From Salegentibacter sp. (GTDB lineage Bacteria; Bacteroidota; Bacteroidia; Flavobacteriales; Flavobacteriaceae), in the NCBI GenBank assembly GCA_017795085.1, contig CP051246.1, positions 2,110,514-2,174,513 on the forward strand: a stretch of DNA of 64,000 nt, in the 5' to 3' direction. Under the pieces are notes generated by a model. That model did no database searches. It was not told the origin of the DNA and saw nothing but the letters and a program-made list of their open reading frames with translations. Shown here one piece after another: positions 25,523 to 33,191 of this stretch (the first letter of the stretch is position 1; each line of letters opens with the position of its first letter). The translations under genes were made by a program, and so were the position numbers.

Positions 25523-27253
25523 ATGACTGAAATTAAACCTGAAATCCTGGCCAAAGCAAAGGCCTGGCTTACCGATATTTTTGACGAAGACACTAAAAAA
25601 GATATTAACCATTTAATAGAAAATGACCCTGCAGAACTGGAGGAGAGTTTTTATAAAAACGCTGCTTTTGGTACCGGAGGCATGCGTGGGGTAATGGGTG
25701 TAGGAACCAACCGCATTAATAAATATACCCTCGGAAAAAATACCCAGGGATTATCAAATTTTCTAAAAGAAGAATTTCCGGGTGAAAAGCTTAAAGCAGC
25801 TATCGCCTACGATTGCAGAAATAATTCAAAAGAATTGGCTCAGGTTGTAGCTCAGGTTTTTTCAGCTAACGAAATTGAAGTTTTCCTCTTTTCAGACTTG
25901 CGTGCTACTCCTGAATTATCTTTTGCGGTAAAACACCTGGAATGCCATGCGGGTATTGTACTTACTGCAAGTCATAACCCGCCAGAATATAACGGGTATA
26001 AAGTGTACTGGCAGGATGGCGGTCAATTGGTGCCACCACAAGACACCAAATTGGTTGAAATTATAAACAACCTGGAATATAAAGAAATTAAATTTGAAGA
26101 AAACCACAATCTTATCCATTCTATAGATACAGAAGTTGATGAGGCTTTTGCCAAAGCTTCCGTTGAAAATGGCAGTTTTGATACTTCTTCTTCAGCAAAA
26201 GATAATCTGGGGATTGTATTTACTTCCCTACACGGCACTTCCATCACCCAAATTCCGCAGGTTTTGGAAAAAGCAGGCTATAAAAATATCCATATTGTAA
26301 AGGAACAGGAAAAACCCGATGGTAATTTCCCCACGGTAAAATCGCCTAACCCTGAAGAACCAGAGGCTCTGGAAATAGCACTTACCTTAGCCGAAGAAAA
26401 AAATGCAGATATTGTAATTGGCACCGACCCTGATGGCGACCGTCTAGGAATTGCTATTCGCGACCTTGACGGCAAAATGAAATTGCTAAACGGAAACCAA
26501 ACTATGTTGGTCATGACCTGGTTTCTACTGGAGCAGTGGAAAAAACAAAACCGGCTTGACAATAAGTCTTTTGTAGCTTCAACCATTGTTTCTACCCCCA
26601 TGCTTAAAAACATCACTGAAAACTATGGGGCAAAATACTTTGAAGTATTAACCGGCTTTAAATGGATTGCCAAATTAATAAAAGATCATCCTGAACTAGA
26701 CTTTGTTGGTGGTGGTGAAGAAAGTTTTGGTTATATGGTAGGTGATTTTGTTCGGGATAAGGATGCCGTTACCGCTACATTACTGGCCTGTGAAATTGCC
26801 GCACAAATGAAAGAACAAGGAAGTTCTTTTTATGAACAGTTGCTTCAGCTTTATACTGAATTTGGATCATATAGAGAAGAGTTGATCTCTCTGGTTAAAA
26901 AAGGAATTCAGGGCGAGGCCGAAATCAAGCAAATGCTAATAGATTTACGAGAAAATCCGTGGAAAGAAATCGACGGGGAAAAAGTAGTGCTTGTCGAAGA
27001 TTATCAATCTTCTGTTGCTAAAAACCTACAAGACCATTCCGAAGAGAAAATTGATCTCCCTAAATCTAATGTGCTTATATATTACACCGAAAACGGAACT
27101 AAAATCGCAGCTCGCCCAAGTGGTACCGAGCCAAAAATAAAGTTTTATTTCAGTGTAAATTCAGCTCTTGAAAAGATTGAAGATTACGAAGAAGAAAATC
27201 AAAATCTTGCCGATAAGATTGCCCGTATAAAACAGGAATTACAATTGGGCTAA
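25523..27253 (+). CDS. Phospho-sugar mutase (phosphoglucomutase/phosphomannomutase, PgcA type)
   Basis: 576 aa in the four-domain alpha-D-phosphohexomutase fold. Early Gly-rich loop FGTGGMRGVMGVG; active-site serine in LTASHNPPEYNGYK (Ser150); metal loop TDPDGDRLG; sugar-binding GGEESFGYMVGD; C-terminal phosphate site ARPSGTEPKIKFY. It interconverts glucose-1-phosphate and glucose-6-phosphate (or the mannose pair) in the cytoplasm. The length and the N-terminal helix match Bacillus PgcA rather than the shorter GlmM. An MsbA-like exporter follows after ten bases. Glucose-1-phosphate would feed nucleotide sugars for glycan synthesis or trehalose metabolism. Confidence 0.93.
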   Translation: MTEIKPEILAKAKAWLTDIFDEDTKKDINHLIENDPAELEESFYKNAAFGTGGMRGVMGVGTNRINKYTLGKNTQGLSNFLKEEFPGEKLKAAIAYDCRNNSKELAQVVAQVFSANEIEVFLFSDLRATPELSFAVKHLECHAGIVLTASHNPPEYNGYKVYWQDGGQLVPPQDTKLVEIINNLEYKEIKFEENHNLIHSIDTEVDEAFAKASVENGSFDTSSSAKDNLGIVFTSLHGTSITQIPQVLEKAGYKNIHIVKEQEKPDGNFPTVKSPNPEEPEALEIALTLAEEKNADIVIGTDPDGDRLGIAIRDLDGKMKLLNGNQTMLVMTWFLLEQWKKQNRLDNKSFVASTIVSTPMLKNITENYGAKYFEVLTGFKWIAKLIKDHPELDFVGGGEESFGYMVGDFVRDKDAVTATLLACEIAAQMKEQGSSFYEQLLQLYTEFGSYREELISLVKKGIQGEAEIKQMLIDLRENPWKEIDGEKVVLVEDYQSSVAKNLQDHSEEKIDLPKSNVLIYYTENGTKIAARPSGTEPKIKFYFSVNSALEKIEDYEEENQNLADKIARIKQELQLG

Positions 27254-27263
27254 GTGCCAAAAT

Positions 27264-29087
27264 ATGAAATATTTTAAGAAGATACTCCAATTTGCCATAC
27301 CGTATAAAAAGTATGCAATCCTAAATATTATTTGTAATATTTTTTACGCGGTTTTTAGTACGCTATCTTTTGTAGCTTTAATACCTGTAATCCAGGTGCT
27401 TTTTGACAAAACCAAACAAGTAACTGACAAACCCGTATGGGAAGGTTTAGGCAGTATCAAAAATTATGTTTCAGAATATTTTAATTTTTATATAACGCAG
27501 CAAGTAAGGCAGGATGAAATTTCTGCCTTACTCTTTATTTGCGGGATTGTGGTAGTTTTATTTTTATTAAAAAACCTCTTTGGTTATTTAGCAGCATTTT
27601 TTATTACTTTTTTGCGTAATGGTGTTTTAAGAGATGTACGTGATGCTATGTACGACAAAATGCTGGCATTGCCCATTTCTTATTTTTCTGAAAAGCGAAA
27701 AGGCGATACCATTTCCCGAATTACCGCCGATGTAAATGAAGTGCAAACCTCGTTTTTATCAATCTTAGAATTAATTGTTAGAGAACCCCTCACCATTATT
27801 TTTACCATCATTGCCATGTTGGTAATGAGTGCAAAACTCACCTTATTTGTTTTTATCTTTTTACCAATTTCAGGTTTTATTATTTCCCTTATCGGTAAAC
27901 AGTTAAAAAAGCAATCGCACCGGGCACAGGAAGAAAACGGTTATTTTCTATCAGTGGTTGAAGAAACCCTTACCAGCTTAAAAATTATTAAGGGTTTTAA
28001 TGCAGAAGGAAAAATGCAGAGAAAATTCAGGGAATCTACCAACAGGCTAAAAAATATTTTAAATAAGTTAATCAACCGGCAAAACCTGGCTTCCCCGGCC
28101 AGTGAATTTCTTGGCATCTTTGTAATTGTAATCATTCTTTGGTTTGGTGGAAATATGGTGTTGGTTGAAGAAACTCTTGACCCGGAAACCTTTATCGCAT
28201 TTCTCGGACTTGCTTATAATATTCTTACACCGGCCAAGCAAATTTCAAAAGCTTCCTACTCTGTAAAAAAAGGGAACGCTGCTGCCGAAAGAATTATGAA
28301 CGTACTGGAAACACCTTCAAGTCTTACCGATGCCTCTAATGCCATAGAAAAACAAGACTTTGAAAAAGATATTTCCGTAGAAAATATTAGTTTTAAATAC
28401 GAAGAAGAAAAGGTTTTAAAGAACTTTAGTTTAAAGGTTCAAAAAGGACAAACAGTTGCCCTGGTTGGTCAATCGGGCAGCGGAAAATCTACCATTGCCA
28501 ATCTAATTACCAGGTTTTATGATGTCAACGAAGGCAGCATAAAAGTGGATGGTAATGATATTCGCCAAATCACAAAAAAATCCCTTCGGAATTTAATGGG
28601 GCTGGTTACCCAGGATTCTATTTTATTTAATGATACTATAAGGAATAATGTGGCACTTGGAAAGGATGATGCTTCGGAAGAAGAAATAATAGATGCTTTA
28701 AAAATTGCCAATGCCTGGGAATTTGTAAAAGAACTACCCAAACAACTTGAAACCAATATTGGGGATGCGGGCAATAAATTAAGCGGTGGACAAAAACAAC
28801 GTTTATCTATCGCCCGGGCGGTTTTAAAAAATCCGCCAATTATGATTCTAGACGAAGCGACTTCTGCCTTGGATACCGAAAGTGAAAAATTGGTTCAGAA
28901 AGCCCTGGAAAATATGATGAAAAACCGGACTTCTATCGTAATTGCCCATCGTTTATCTACCATTCAAAATGCCGATAAAATTGTGGTAATGCAACGCGGC
29001 GAAATTGTAGAAAAAGGCAAACATCAGGAATTACTCGATAAAAAAGGCACCTATCAAAAACTTGTGGCAATGCAGTCTTTTGATTAA
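27264..29087 (+). CDS. ABC exporter, fused permease and ATPase (MsbA-like)
   Basis: 607 aa. The N-terminal six-helix ABC-transmembrane domain covers about 1-325, including the coupling-helix region YFSEKRKGDTISRITADVNEV. The ATPase domain covers about 360-600: Walker A GQSGSGKST, Q-loop LVTQDSILF, signature LSGGQKQRLSIARA, Walker B IMILDEATSALD and H-loop IVIAHRLST. Such homodimeric exporters flip lipids (MsbA, lipid A) or drugs. Location beside sugar and glycosyltransferase genes favours a lipid or glycolipid substrate, which remains an inference. It overlaps nothing and ends 300 bases before the next gene. Confidence 0.93.
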   Translation: MKYFKKILQFAIPYKKYAILNIICNIFYAVFSTLSFVALIPVIQVLFDKTKQVTDKPVWEGLGSIKNYVSEYFNFYITQQVRQDEISALLFICGIVVVLFLLKNLFGYLAAFFITFLRNGVLRDVRDAMYDKMLALPISYFSEKRKGDTISRITADVNEVQTSFLSILELIVREPLTIIFTIIAMLVMSAKLTLFVFIFLPISGFIISLIGKQLKKQSHRAQEENGYFLSVVEETLTSLKIIKGFNAEGKMQRKFRESTNRLKNILNKLINRQNLASPASEFLGIFVIVIILWFGGNMVLVEETLDPETFIAFLGLAYNILTPAKQISKASYSVKKGNAAAERIMNVLETPSSLTDASNAIEKQDFEKDISVENISFKYEEEKVLKNFSLKVQKGQTVALVGQSGSGKSTIANLITRFYDVNEGSIKVDGNDIRQITKKSLRNLMGLVTQDSILFNDTIRNNVALGKDDASEEEIIDALKIANAWEFVKELPKQLETNIGDAGNKLSGGQKQRLSIARAVLKNPPIMILDEATSALDTESEKLVQKALENMMKNRTSIVIAHRLSTIQNADKIVVMQRGEIVEKGKHQELLDKKGTYQKLVAMQSFD

Positions 29088-29190
29088 AATAGCTGAATAA
29101 CAACGGTAATATATGTTGCCATCTGCCTTGCCTCAGGATTGATTCAGGCGGCTTGTTTATTTTGAATATCAATATTTCAGCATACCATAA

Positions 29191-29285
29191 ATCAACAGGC
29201 TCAGGTAAGCCCACGAAGTATGTATCGGAAAGACTTTTTCTCGATCGAGACAAGTCTCGGGGTATTAAACCCAATTGGTGGTAAT
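29191..29285. repeat. Interspersed intergenic repeat, copy A
   Basis: Aligns almost end to end with 40699-40793: both start ATCAACA, share TTTTCT(C/A)GAT(C/T)GAGACA and TCGGGGTATT, and end in a small palindrome near GTGG(T/A)AAT. Copy A carries CGAGAC (29246-29251) facing GTCTCG (29254-29259) and the palindrome CCAATTGG (29271-29278). Both copies lie downstream of plus-strand genes. No ORF. Possibly a transcribed, folded 3' element. Confidence 0.6.
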
Positions 29286-29336
29286 AAAATATTACTAATA
29301 ATGCGAATCAAGGCATAAAAAGATTACCCCCATTAA

Positions 29337-29365
29337 AAAACCCGGCAAAATTATTACCGGGTTTT
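29337..29365 (-). terminator. Terminator of the secreted-protein gene
   Basis: AAAACCCGG (29337-29345) pairs with CCGGGTTTT (29357-29365) around an 11-base loop. The minus-strand side continues into six T, fitting termination of the gene at 29389-29742. It can also act on plus-strand transcription. Confidence 0.8.
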
Positions 29366-29388
29366 ATTATTTATAAGATTTATAGCTC

Positions 29389-29742
29389 TTAGATTTTTAG
29401 TTCTCCTGCTTCCATAGAATCTTCTAAGTTTGCTGAAATTGTAGGGTAGCTACGGAAAAATTTTCTACCGTCTTCCCGTTTTAAAACTACTTTTTGGTCG
29501 CCATCAGCATTGGTTTCAATAGCAACAACTTCTACCCGGTTGTTGATGATACTTTTATAATTAGCAATGCCCCCTTTTTTAATTATAAAATTAGCTTTTG
29601 GAAGATTCAGGTGCTTAAAATTATGCCCCTCTTCCGGTTGGCTAATTGTTAGGATATCACCTACTTCAACCTCAGGTTCATTTTGAGCTTTAATCGGTAA
29701 AGCCATTAAAATCATAATCGGAATAAAAACTAACTTCTTCAT
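29389..29742 (-). CDS. Small secreted protein, unknown function
   Basis: 117 aa. Signal peptide MKKLVFIPIMILMALPIKAQ (cleavage after AQ or shortly before). The mature part is about 97 residues, mostly predicted beta (VEVGDILTISQPE, ANFIIKKGGIANYKSI, RVEVVAIETNADGDQKVVLKRED). It could be a small SH3-like or OB-like periplasmic domain, but I do not recognise the family beyond its presence in other Flavobacteria. It has a full promoter (29775-29803) and a terminator, so it forms its own transcription unit. No neighbour suggests a role. Confidence 0.75.
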   Translation of the reverse strand: MKKLVFIPIMILMALPIKAQNEPEVEVGDILTISQPEEGHNFKHLNLPKANFIIKKGGIANYKSIINNRVEVVAIETNADGDQKVVLKREDGRKFFRSYPTISANLEDSMEAGELKI

Positions 29743-29774
29743 AACATATTGTTTATTTTATCGAAATATAGCTA

Positions 29775-29803
29775 CAAATTTACTGAATTACAAAAATAAA
29801 CAA
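29775..29803 (-). promoter_or_regulatory. Promoter of the small secreted protein gene
   Basis: Minus strand: TTG (29803-29801), 18 bases, then TAAATTTG (29782-29775). Both elements match the Bacteroidota pattern, 33 bases before the start codon. Confidence 0.7.
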
Positions 29804-29990
29804 GCATAAACAAAAATATCCTCAATTTAAATTTTTGAATATTTCGTATACACTCCCCTAAAAAAAGGGGATGACTTTGGCAGTTAATTATGGTCTAATT
29901 TCCACACCCCATTTTATGAAGTATAATCGAAATAAAAAAGAAGAAAAATGAGGTAATACCCCAGATAAAAAAAGATAGTTAAAAAAAACA

Positions 29991-30024
29991 AAAAACGGAT
30001 AGAAATAAATTTCTATCCGTTTTT
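29991..30024. terminator. Perfect 15-bp bidirectional terminator-like hairpin without an adjoining gene
   Basis: AAAAACGGATAGAAA (29991-30005) is fully complementary to TTTCTATCCGTTTTT (30010-30024) with a 4-base loop; both flanks carry A-runs or T-runs. The flanking genes point away from it, so whatever it terminates is not an annotated gene. Confidence 0.75.
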
Positions 30025-30040
30025 CTAACTTATTCTCATT

Positions 30041-30082
30041 TTGGGGCAAATGAAAATAAATCTATTATTAAGTTGGGGCAAA
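30041..30082. repeat. Direct repeat pair TTGGGGCAAA, 32 bases apart
   Basis: Identical 10-mers at 30041-30050 and 30073-30082, with the same orientation and a repeat distance of 32 bases, close to three helical turns. The first also lies inside CATTT...AAATG, a short inverted repeat. It could be a binding site for a regulator of the sigma factor operon 210 bases downstream. Confidence 0.4.
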
Positions 30083-30258
30083 AAAGATTAATTCATCATA
30101 CGTACTATAGCTAAATTAAGACAATAGAACCTATTCAACAAATAAAATATACAGTTCATCTCAAAAAGGTTATTTTTTTCGTATATGAGTTAGAGAATAT
30201 AATGAATTTTCTTACAAATCTTTTATTCAGTAAAATTTACCAGCTCTAAACTTTTCAA

Positions 30259-30266
30259 TATCTTTA
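30259..30266 (+). promoter_or_regulatory. -7-like box of the ECF sigma operon
   Basis: TATCTTTA, one mismatch to TAnnTTTG, 30 bases before the GTG start. No TTG partner at the expected distance; an ECF-type autoregulated promoter is another possibility. Confidence 0.35.
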
Positions 30267-30295
30267 GGGGCTAATTATGGGAAATCTAAAATAAC

Positions 30296-30847
30296 GTGGC
30301 CCCATTGCACTCCGAAAATCTATTAGTACAGCGATTAAAAGAAAAATCTTCTGCTGAAGCTGCCTTTAAAGAGCTCATTACCTTATATAAAGAGCGACTT
30401 TACTGGCATATCAGGAATATGGTTAAAGACCATGAAGATACTCACGATGTGCTTCAGAATACGTTTTTAAAAGTTTATCGCAACATTGGTCAATTCAAGG
30501 GCGAAAGCCAGTTATTTAGCTGGATGTACAGAATTGCCACAAACGAAGCTATTAGTTTTATCAATAAAAAAGCTCGAAGACTGCAAATTTCATCTGAAGA
30601 TTTGCAAAATCATGTAATTGATAATTTAGAAAGCGATGTTTATTTTGAAGGAGATGAAATTCAACTTAAACTTCAAAAAGCGATTAATACTTTACCGGCT
30701 AAACAACAACAAGTCTTTAATATGAAATATTTTGAAGACCTCAAGTACCGTGAAATAGCCGAAATTCTCGAAACCAGTGAAGGTGCACTCAAAGCTTCTT
30801 ACCATATTGCTGTAAAAAAAATTGAAGAGTATTTAACCGGTAATTAA
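30296..30847 (+). CDS. ECF-type RNA polymerase sigma factor
   Basis: 183 aa, starting at GTG (30296); a TTG nine bases later is a possible alternative. Region 2 spans about 20-90 (FKELITLYKERLYWHI, then DVLQNTFLKVYRNIGQFKG and the -10-recognition helix SQLFSWMYRIATNEAIS). Region 4 spans about 125-180 (INTLPAKQQQVFNMKYFEDL, then YREIAEILETSEGALKASYHIA). No region 1 or 3, as in ECF sigma factors. It heads a three-gene unit with a membrane protein and a periplasmic protein, the normal arrangement of a signal-responsive sigma and its anti-sigma partners. Confidence 0.92.
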   Translation: MAPLHSENLLVQRLKEKSSAEAAFKELITLYKERLYWHIRNMVKDHEDTHDVLQNTFLKVYRNIGQFKGESQLFSWMYRIATNEAISFINKKARRLQISSEDLQNHVIDNLESDVYFEGDEIQLKLQKAINTLPAKQQQVFNMKYFEDLKYREIAEILETSEGALKASYHIAVKKIEEYLTGN

Positions 30848-30879
30848 ACCTTTAATAGATTTTGGAGTCAAATAAACAA

Positions 30880-31413
30880 ATGAAAAAGAATAAATTACCA
30901 TATCAGGGCGAGACAGGTTTTTCAGTTCCTTCAAATTATTTTGAAGAACTGAACGGGCAGTTGCTGGAGATGGTAGAGCAAAATAATGAAAGTTTTCGAC
31001 TGGCGAAAGAGAGTCCTTCTTCAGGCTTTAAAACCCCCGGGGATTATTTTGAAAACCTTGAAGAAAAAATTCTTTCTGAAGCTCAGAAAGATAAAAAACA
31101 ACCCAGGGTTATTTCTTTATTTAAAAAGGAATATCTTTATTATGCGGCCGGTATTGCAGCCATTGTAATAGCACTTGCAAACACGCTATTTATAAACCCG
31201 GTAACACAAGATAGTTGGGAAAGTGTAGAAGTTTCGGTATTAGAAAGTTATATAAATGGAAATGATATTGAATTTTCTACCAACGAACTTTCCACTTTTT
31301 TATATGAAGAAGGAGGTAATATAGAAAACGCCTCTTTTAGTGAAATGAATACGGAAGTTATGTTTGATTATCTTGATCAAAACATAGAAGATCCTTCGTT
31401 TATTCTTGAATAG
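30880..31413 (+). CDS. Probable membrane anti-sigma factor
   Basis: 177 aa from the ATG at 30880; a TTG at 30862 would add six residues. The cytoplasmic N-terminus holds two copies of one motif: GFSVPSNYFEELNGQLLE and GFKTPGDYFENLEEKILS (about 20 residues each). One membrane helix follows (about 88-108, YYAAGIAAIVIALANTLFI), then a periplasmic acidic tail of about 65 residues. It has no HxxxCxxC zinc-anti-sigma motif. Position directly after an ECF sigma gene (32-base gap) and topology support an anti-sigma role. It is followed six bases later by the sensor-like gene. Confidence 0.75.
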   Translation: MKKNKLPYQGETGFSVPSNYFEELNGQLLEMVEQNNESFRLAKESPSSGFKTPGDYFENLEEKILSEAQKDKKQPRVISLFKKEYLYYAAGIAAIVIALANTLFINPVTQDSWESVEVSVLESYINGNDIEFSTNELSTFLYEEGGNIENASFSEMNTEVMFDYLDQNIEDPSFILE

Positions 31414-31419
31414 AAAACT

Positions 31420-31887
31420 ATGAGAAACCTACAGCTTATATTATTGTTTTGCTTCGGGTTGGGATTTTTAAATATTTATGCCCAAAACCCAAACAAAGAA
31501 GAACACAGGGAACGTATAAAATCTTTAAAAACAGCTTTTATCACTCAGGAGCTTAATCTAAACAAAGAAAAGGCACAACAGTTCTGGCCTATTTATAATG
31601 AATACGAATCGAAAGTACATGAATTAAGAAAACGGGAACACCGCGATTTGCCCAACTTAGAATGTATAAATGAAACAGATGCTGAAGAAATGCTATCAGA
31701 ATTTGTGGAACTGGAAAAACAGGATTACGTTCTTAAAAGAGAACTTTTTAATGATTTAAAAGAAATAATTTCAGCACAGGATATTATTAAACTACAAAAG
31801 CTGGAAGAAGAATTCCATAAAAAATTGATTAGAGAATATCGTGCCAGGAAAGAGAAAGAAGAGCAAAGAAAACGAGAAGAAGAATAA
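31420..31887 (+). CDS. Periplasmic Spy/CpxP-like sensor protein of the ECF operon
   Basis: 155 aa. Signal peptide to about residue 21 (FGLGFLNIYAQ). The mature protein is all helical and highly charged. LNLNKEKAQQFWPIYNEYESKV resembles the LTxxQ-type helices of Spy/CpxP and heavy-metal-resistance proteins. The end is an extended Glu-Lys-Arg helix (REYRARKEKEEQRKREEE). Similar proteins in Flavobacteria are annotated as sensors of ECF-type sigma factors. Placed last in the operon, six bases after the anti-sigma gene, and followed by a terminator. The signal sensed is unknown. Confidence 0.8.
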   Translation: MRNLQLILLFCFGLGFLNIYAQNPNKEEHRERIKSLKTAFITQELNLNKEKAQQFWPIYNEYESKVHELRKREHRDLPNLECINETDAEEMLSEFVELEKQDYVLKRELFNDLKEIISAQDIIKLQKLEEEFHKKLIREYRARKEKEEQRKREEE

Positions 31888-31925
31888 ATTTTTCAGATTT
31901 AGTTTTTTGGTTAGTTAGTAGTAAG

Positions 31926-31962
31926 AATCCCGGTAGGCTTTGAGCTTAGCCGGGATTTTTTT
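31926..31962 (+). terminator. Terminator of the ECF sigma operon
   Basis: AATCCCGG (31926-31933) pairs with CCGGGATT (31950-31957), followed by a run of seven T. The inner part adds a partial stem around GGC and GCT. Confidence 0.8.
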
Positions 31963-31969
31963 ATCTATT

Positions 31970-33037
31970 TTAATAAAACTCAAGTATGGCAATTCGCCCC
32001 TTCCCGGCAGCGTAAGCTGTATTTTCATCAATAAACCGTATGGTATAAAAACCTTCCTTACTTATTTCATTCCAGGTTTTCCCGGCATCAGCCGAGTAGG
32101 AAATTCCGGAGGCTTCAACCGCAACAATGTGTTTTCCTTCACCACCGGGAACAAATCTTACACTTCCCTTATATCCCGGGCCTCCCCCATCAGCGATAAG
32201 TTTCCAGGTTTTTCCGCCATCAGAAGTAATGGCTTTATTTTTTGAATTATCTTCAGGTTTAGTGTAATCCCCACCTATAATTATTCCGATATTCTCATCA
32301 TAAAAATCCATACTATAACCACCAGTAGTTTCGCTACCTTGAATTAAAGGCGTATCAAAAACTTCCCAGGTTTCCCCTTTATCTTCAGAATAATAAATAC
32401 GTGATTTCACCCCTCCTGAAAGGAGCCATGTTTTGTCACCCTGTATTGCAATATTTGAATTACTTGCGGCAAAAGCGGCTTCTCCTTTAGCAGCTTCAGG
32501 TAAATTTTCGCAAGGTATTTTTTCCCAGTTCGCCCCCCCATTACGTGTTATTATAACCGAAAGGCAGCTTTCAGTAGGATCACCCATTGCAATGCCTTCT
32601 TTTTCATTCCAAAAAGCCATAGCATCATAAAAAACCGTTTCATCATTTTCACGGTATACCAAATCCATCTGGCCGCTATCTCCCGTTTTATACAGTAAAG
32701 CAGGACTACCGATACTAAGTAGGAAAAAATCGGTATCGGTGCTGGCAACCGCTCTAAACTCAGGTGCTACACCATCTTCTTCTAAAATCTTAGTTTGCAT
32801 GCTTCTATTTTGCGCATTGTATAAACCATAAAAGCCCTTATTAGCAGCAAACCCCAAACTTGTCCCCATTAATTCAATAGCACGAATGCTTAAACTATCG
32901 TTCTCTAAAACCGGTTCAATGCTTACACTTTTAAATTCTATTGGAGATTCCTTTTTTTCTGCGGAATCATTATCATTTTGTTTGTCAGATTTACAGCTAA
33001 ATATTACAATAGCTGTTATAAATAGTAGTCTTTTCAT
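31970..33037 (-). CDS. Lipoprotein beta-propeller with Asp-box (BNR) repeats, Ycf48-like
   Basis: 355 aa from the ATG at 33037; an upstream ATG at 33061 would place eight residues before the lipobox and is less likely. Lipobox VIFSC (Cys15 of this form). Repeats of the S-x-D-x-G-x-T-W type are visible: SEDKGETWEVF, TSDGGKTWKLI, SADAGKTWNEI and TRNGGANWEKI, giving a sortilin or Ycf48-like propeller. Such proteins are often annotated as oxidoreductases or as photosystem assembly-factor homologues without evidence. Probably an extracytoplasmic binding or scaffold protein. Stands alone, convergent with the ECF operon. Confidence 0.8.
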   Translation of the reverse strand: MKRLLFITAIVIFSCKSDKQNDNDSAEKKESPIEFKSVSIEPVLENDSLSIRAIELMGTSLGFAANKGFYGLYNAQNRSMQTKILEEDGVAPEFRAVASTDTDFFLLSIGSPALLYKTGDSGQMDLVYRENDETVFYDAMAFWNEKEGIAMGDPTESCLSVIITRNGGANWEKIPCENLPEAAKGEAAFAASNSNIAIQGDKTWLLSGGVKSRIYYSEDKGETWEVFDTPLIQGSETTGGYSMDFYDENIGIIIGGDYTKPEDNSKNKAITSDGGKTWKLIADGGGPGYKGSVRFVPGGEGKHIVAVEASGISYSADAGKTWNEISKEGFYTIRFIDENTAYAAGKGRIAILEFY

Positions 33038-33165
33038 AGGTATTGAAACTCTTTGGTTCAAAGATAGATTTTTAAGCTGAACATTTTTTGATCAGAAAAT
33101 GAATTATACTCCTAAACTGAAAAATTCACTTTCTTTTCAACTAAATGTCATGCCATAAAAAAGCC

Positions 33166-33173
33166 TACCTTTG
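33166..33173 (+). promoter_or_regulatory. -7 box of the RNA methyltransferase gene
   Basis: TACCTTTG, a TAnnTTTG match, 18 bases before the ATG at 33192. No -33 TTG at normal spacing. Confidence 0.5.
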
Positions 33174-33191
33174 CTGCTTTAAAATAAAATT

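Larger units (their letters stand above)
29088..29388. other. 301-bp gap after the exporter gene
   Basis: Holds one copy of an interspersed repeat (29191-29285) and the terminator of the convergent minus-strand gene (29337-29365). No gene or plus-strand terminator was identified in the remaining sequence. Confidence 0.6.
29743..30295. other. 553-bp divergent intergenic region with an orphan hairpin and direct repeats
   Basis: Between the secreted-protein gene (minus) and the sigma factor gene (plus). It contains a minus-strand promoter (29775-29803), a small hairpin CCCCT/AGGGG (about 29855-29870), a perfect 15-bp hairpin (29991-30024), a pair of direct repeats (30041-30082) and a -7-like box (30259-30266). 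A 26-codon frame at 29871-29951 precedes the large hairpin but has no other support. Unusually long and structured for this gene-dense window. Confidence 0.6.

Noticed and set aside
24510-29087. Glycosyltransferase, phosphohexomutase and exporter as a new glycan-export system
   Set aside because: Each gene is common in Flavobacteria, a -7 box lies between the first two, and no polymerase or flippase marker supports one pathway.
29871-29951. 26-codon ORF before the orphan hairpin
   Set aside because: Too short and of ordinary composition; no promoter or homology visible. Mentioned only as one option for what the hairpin terminates.
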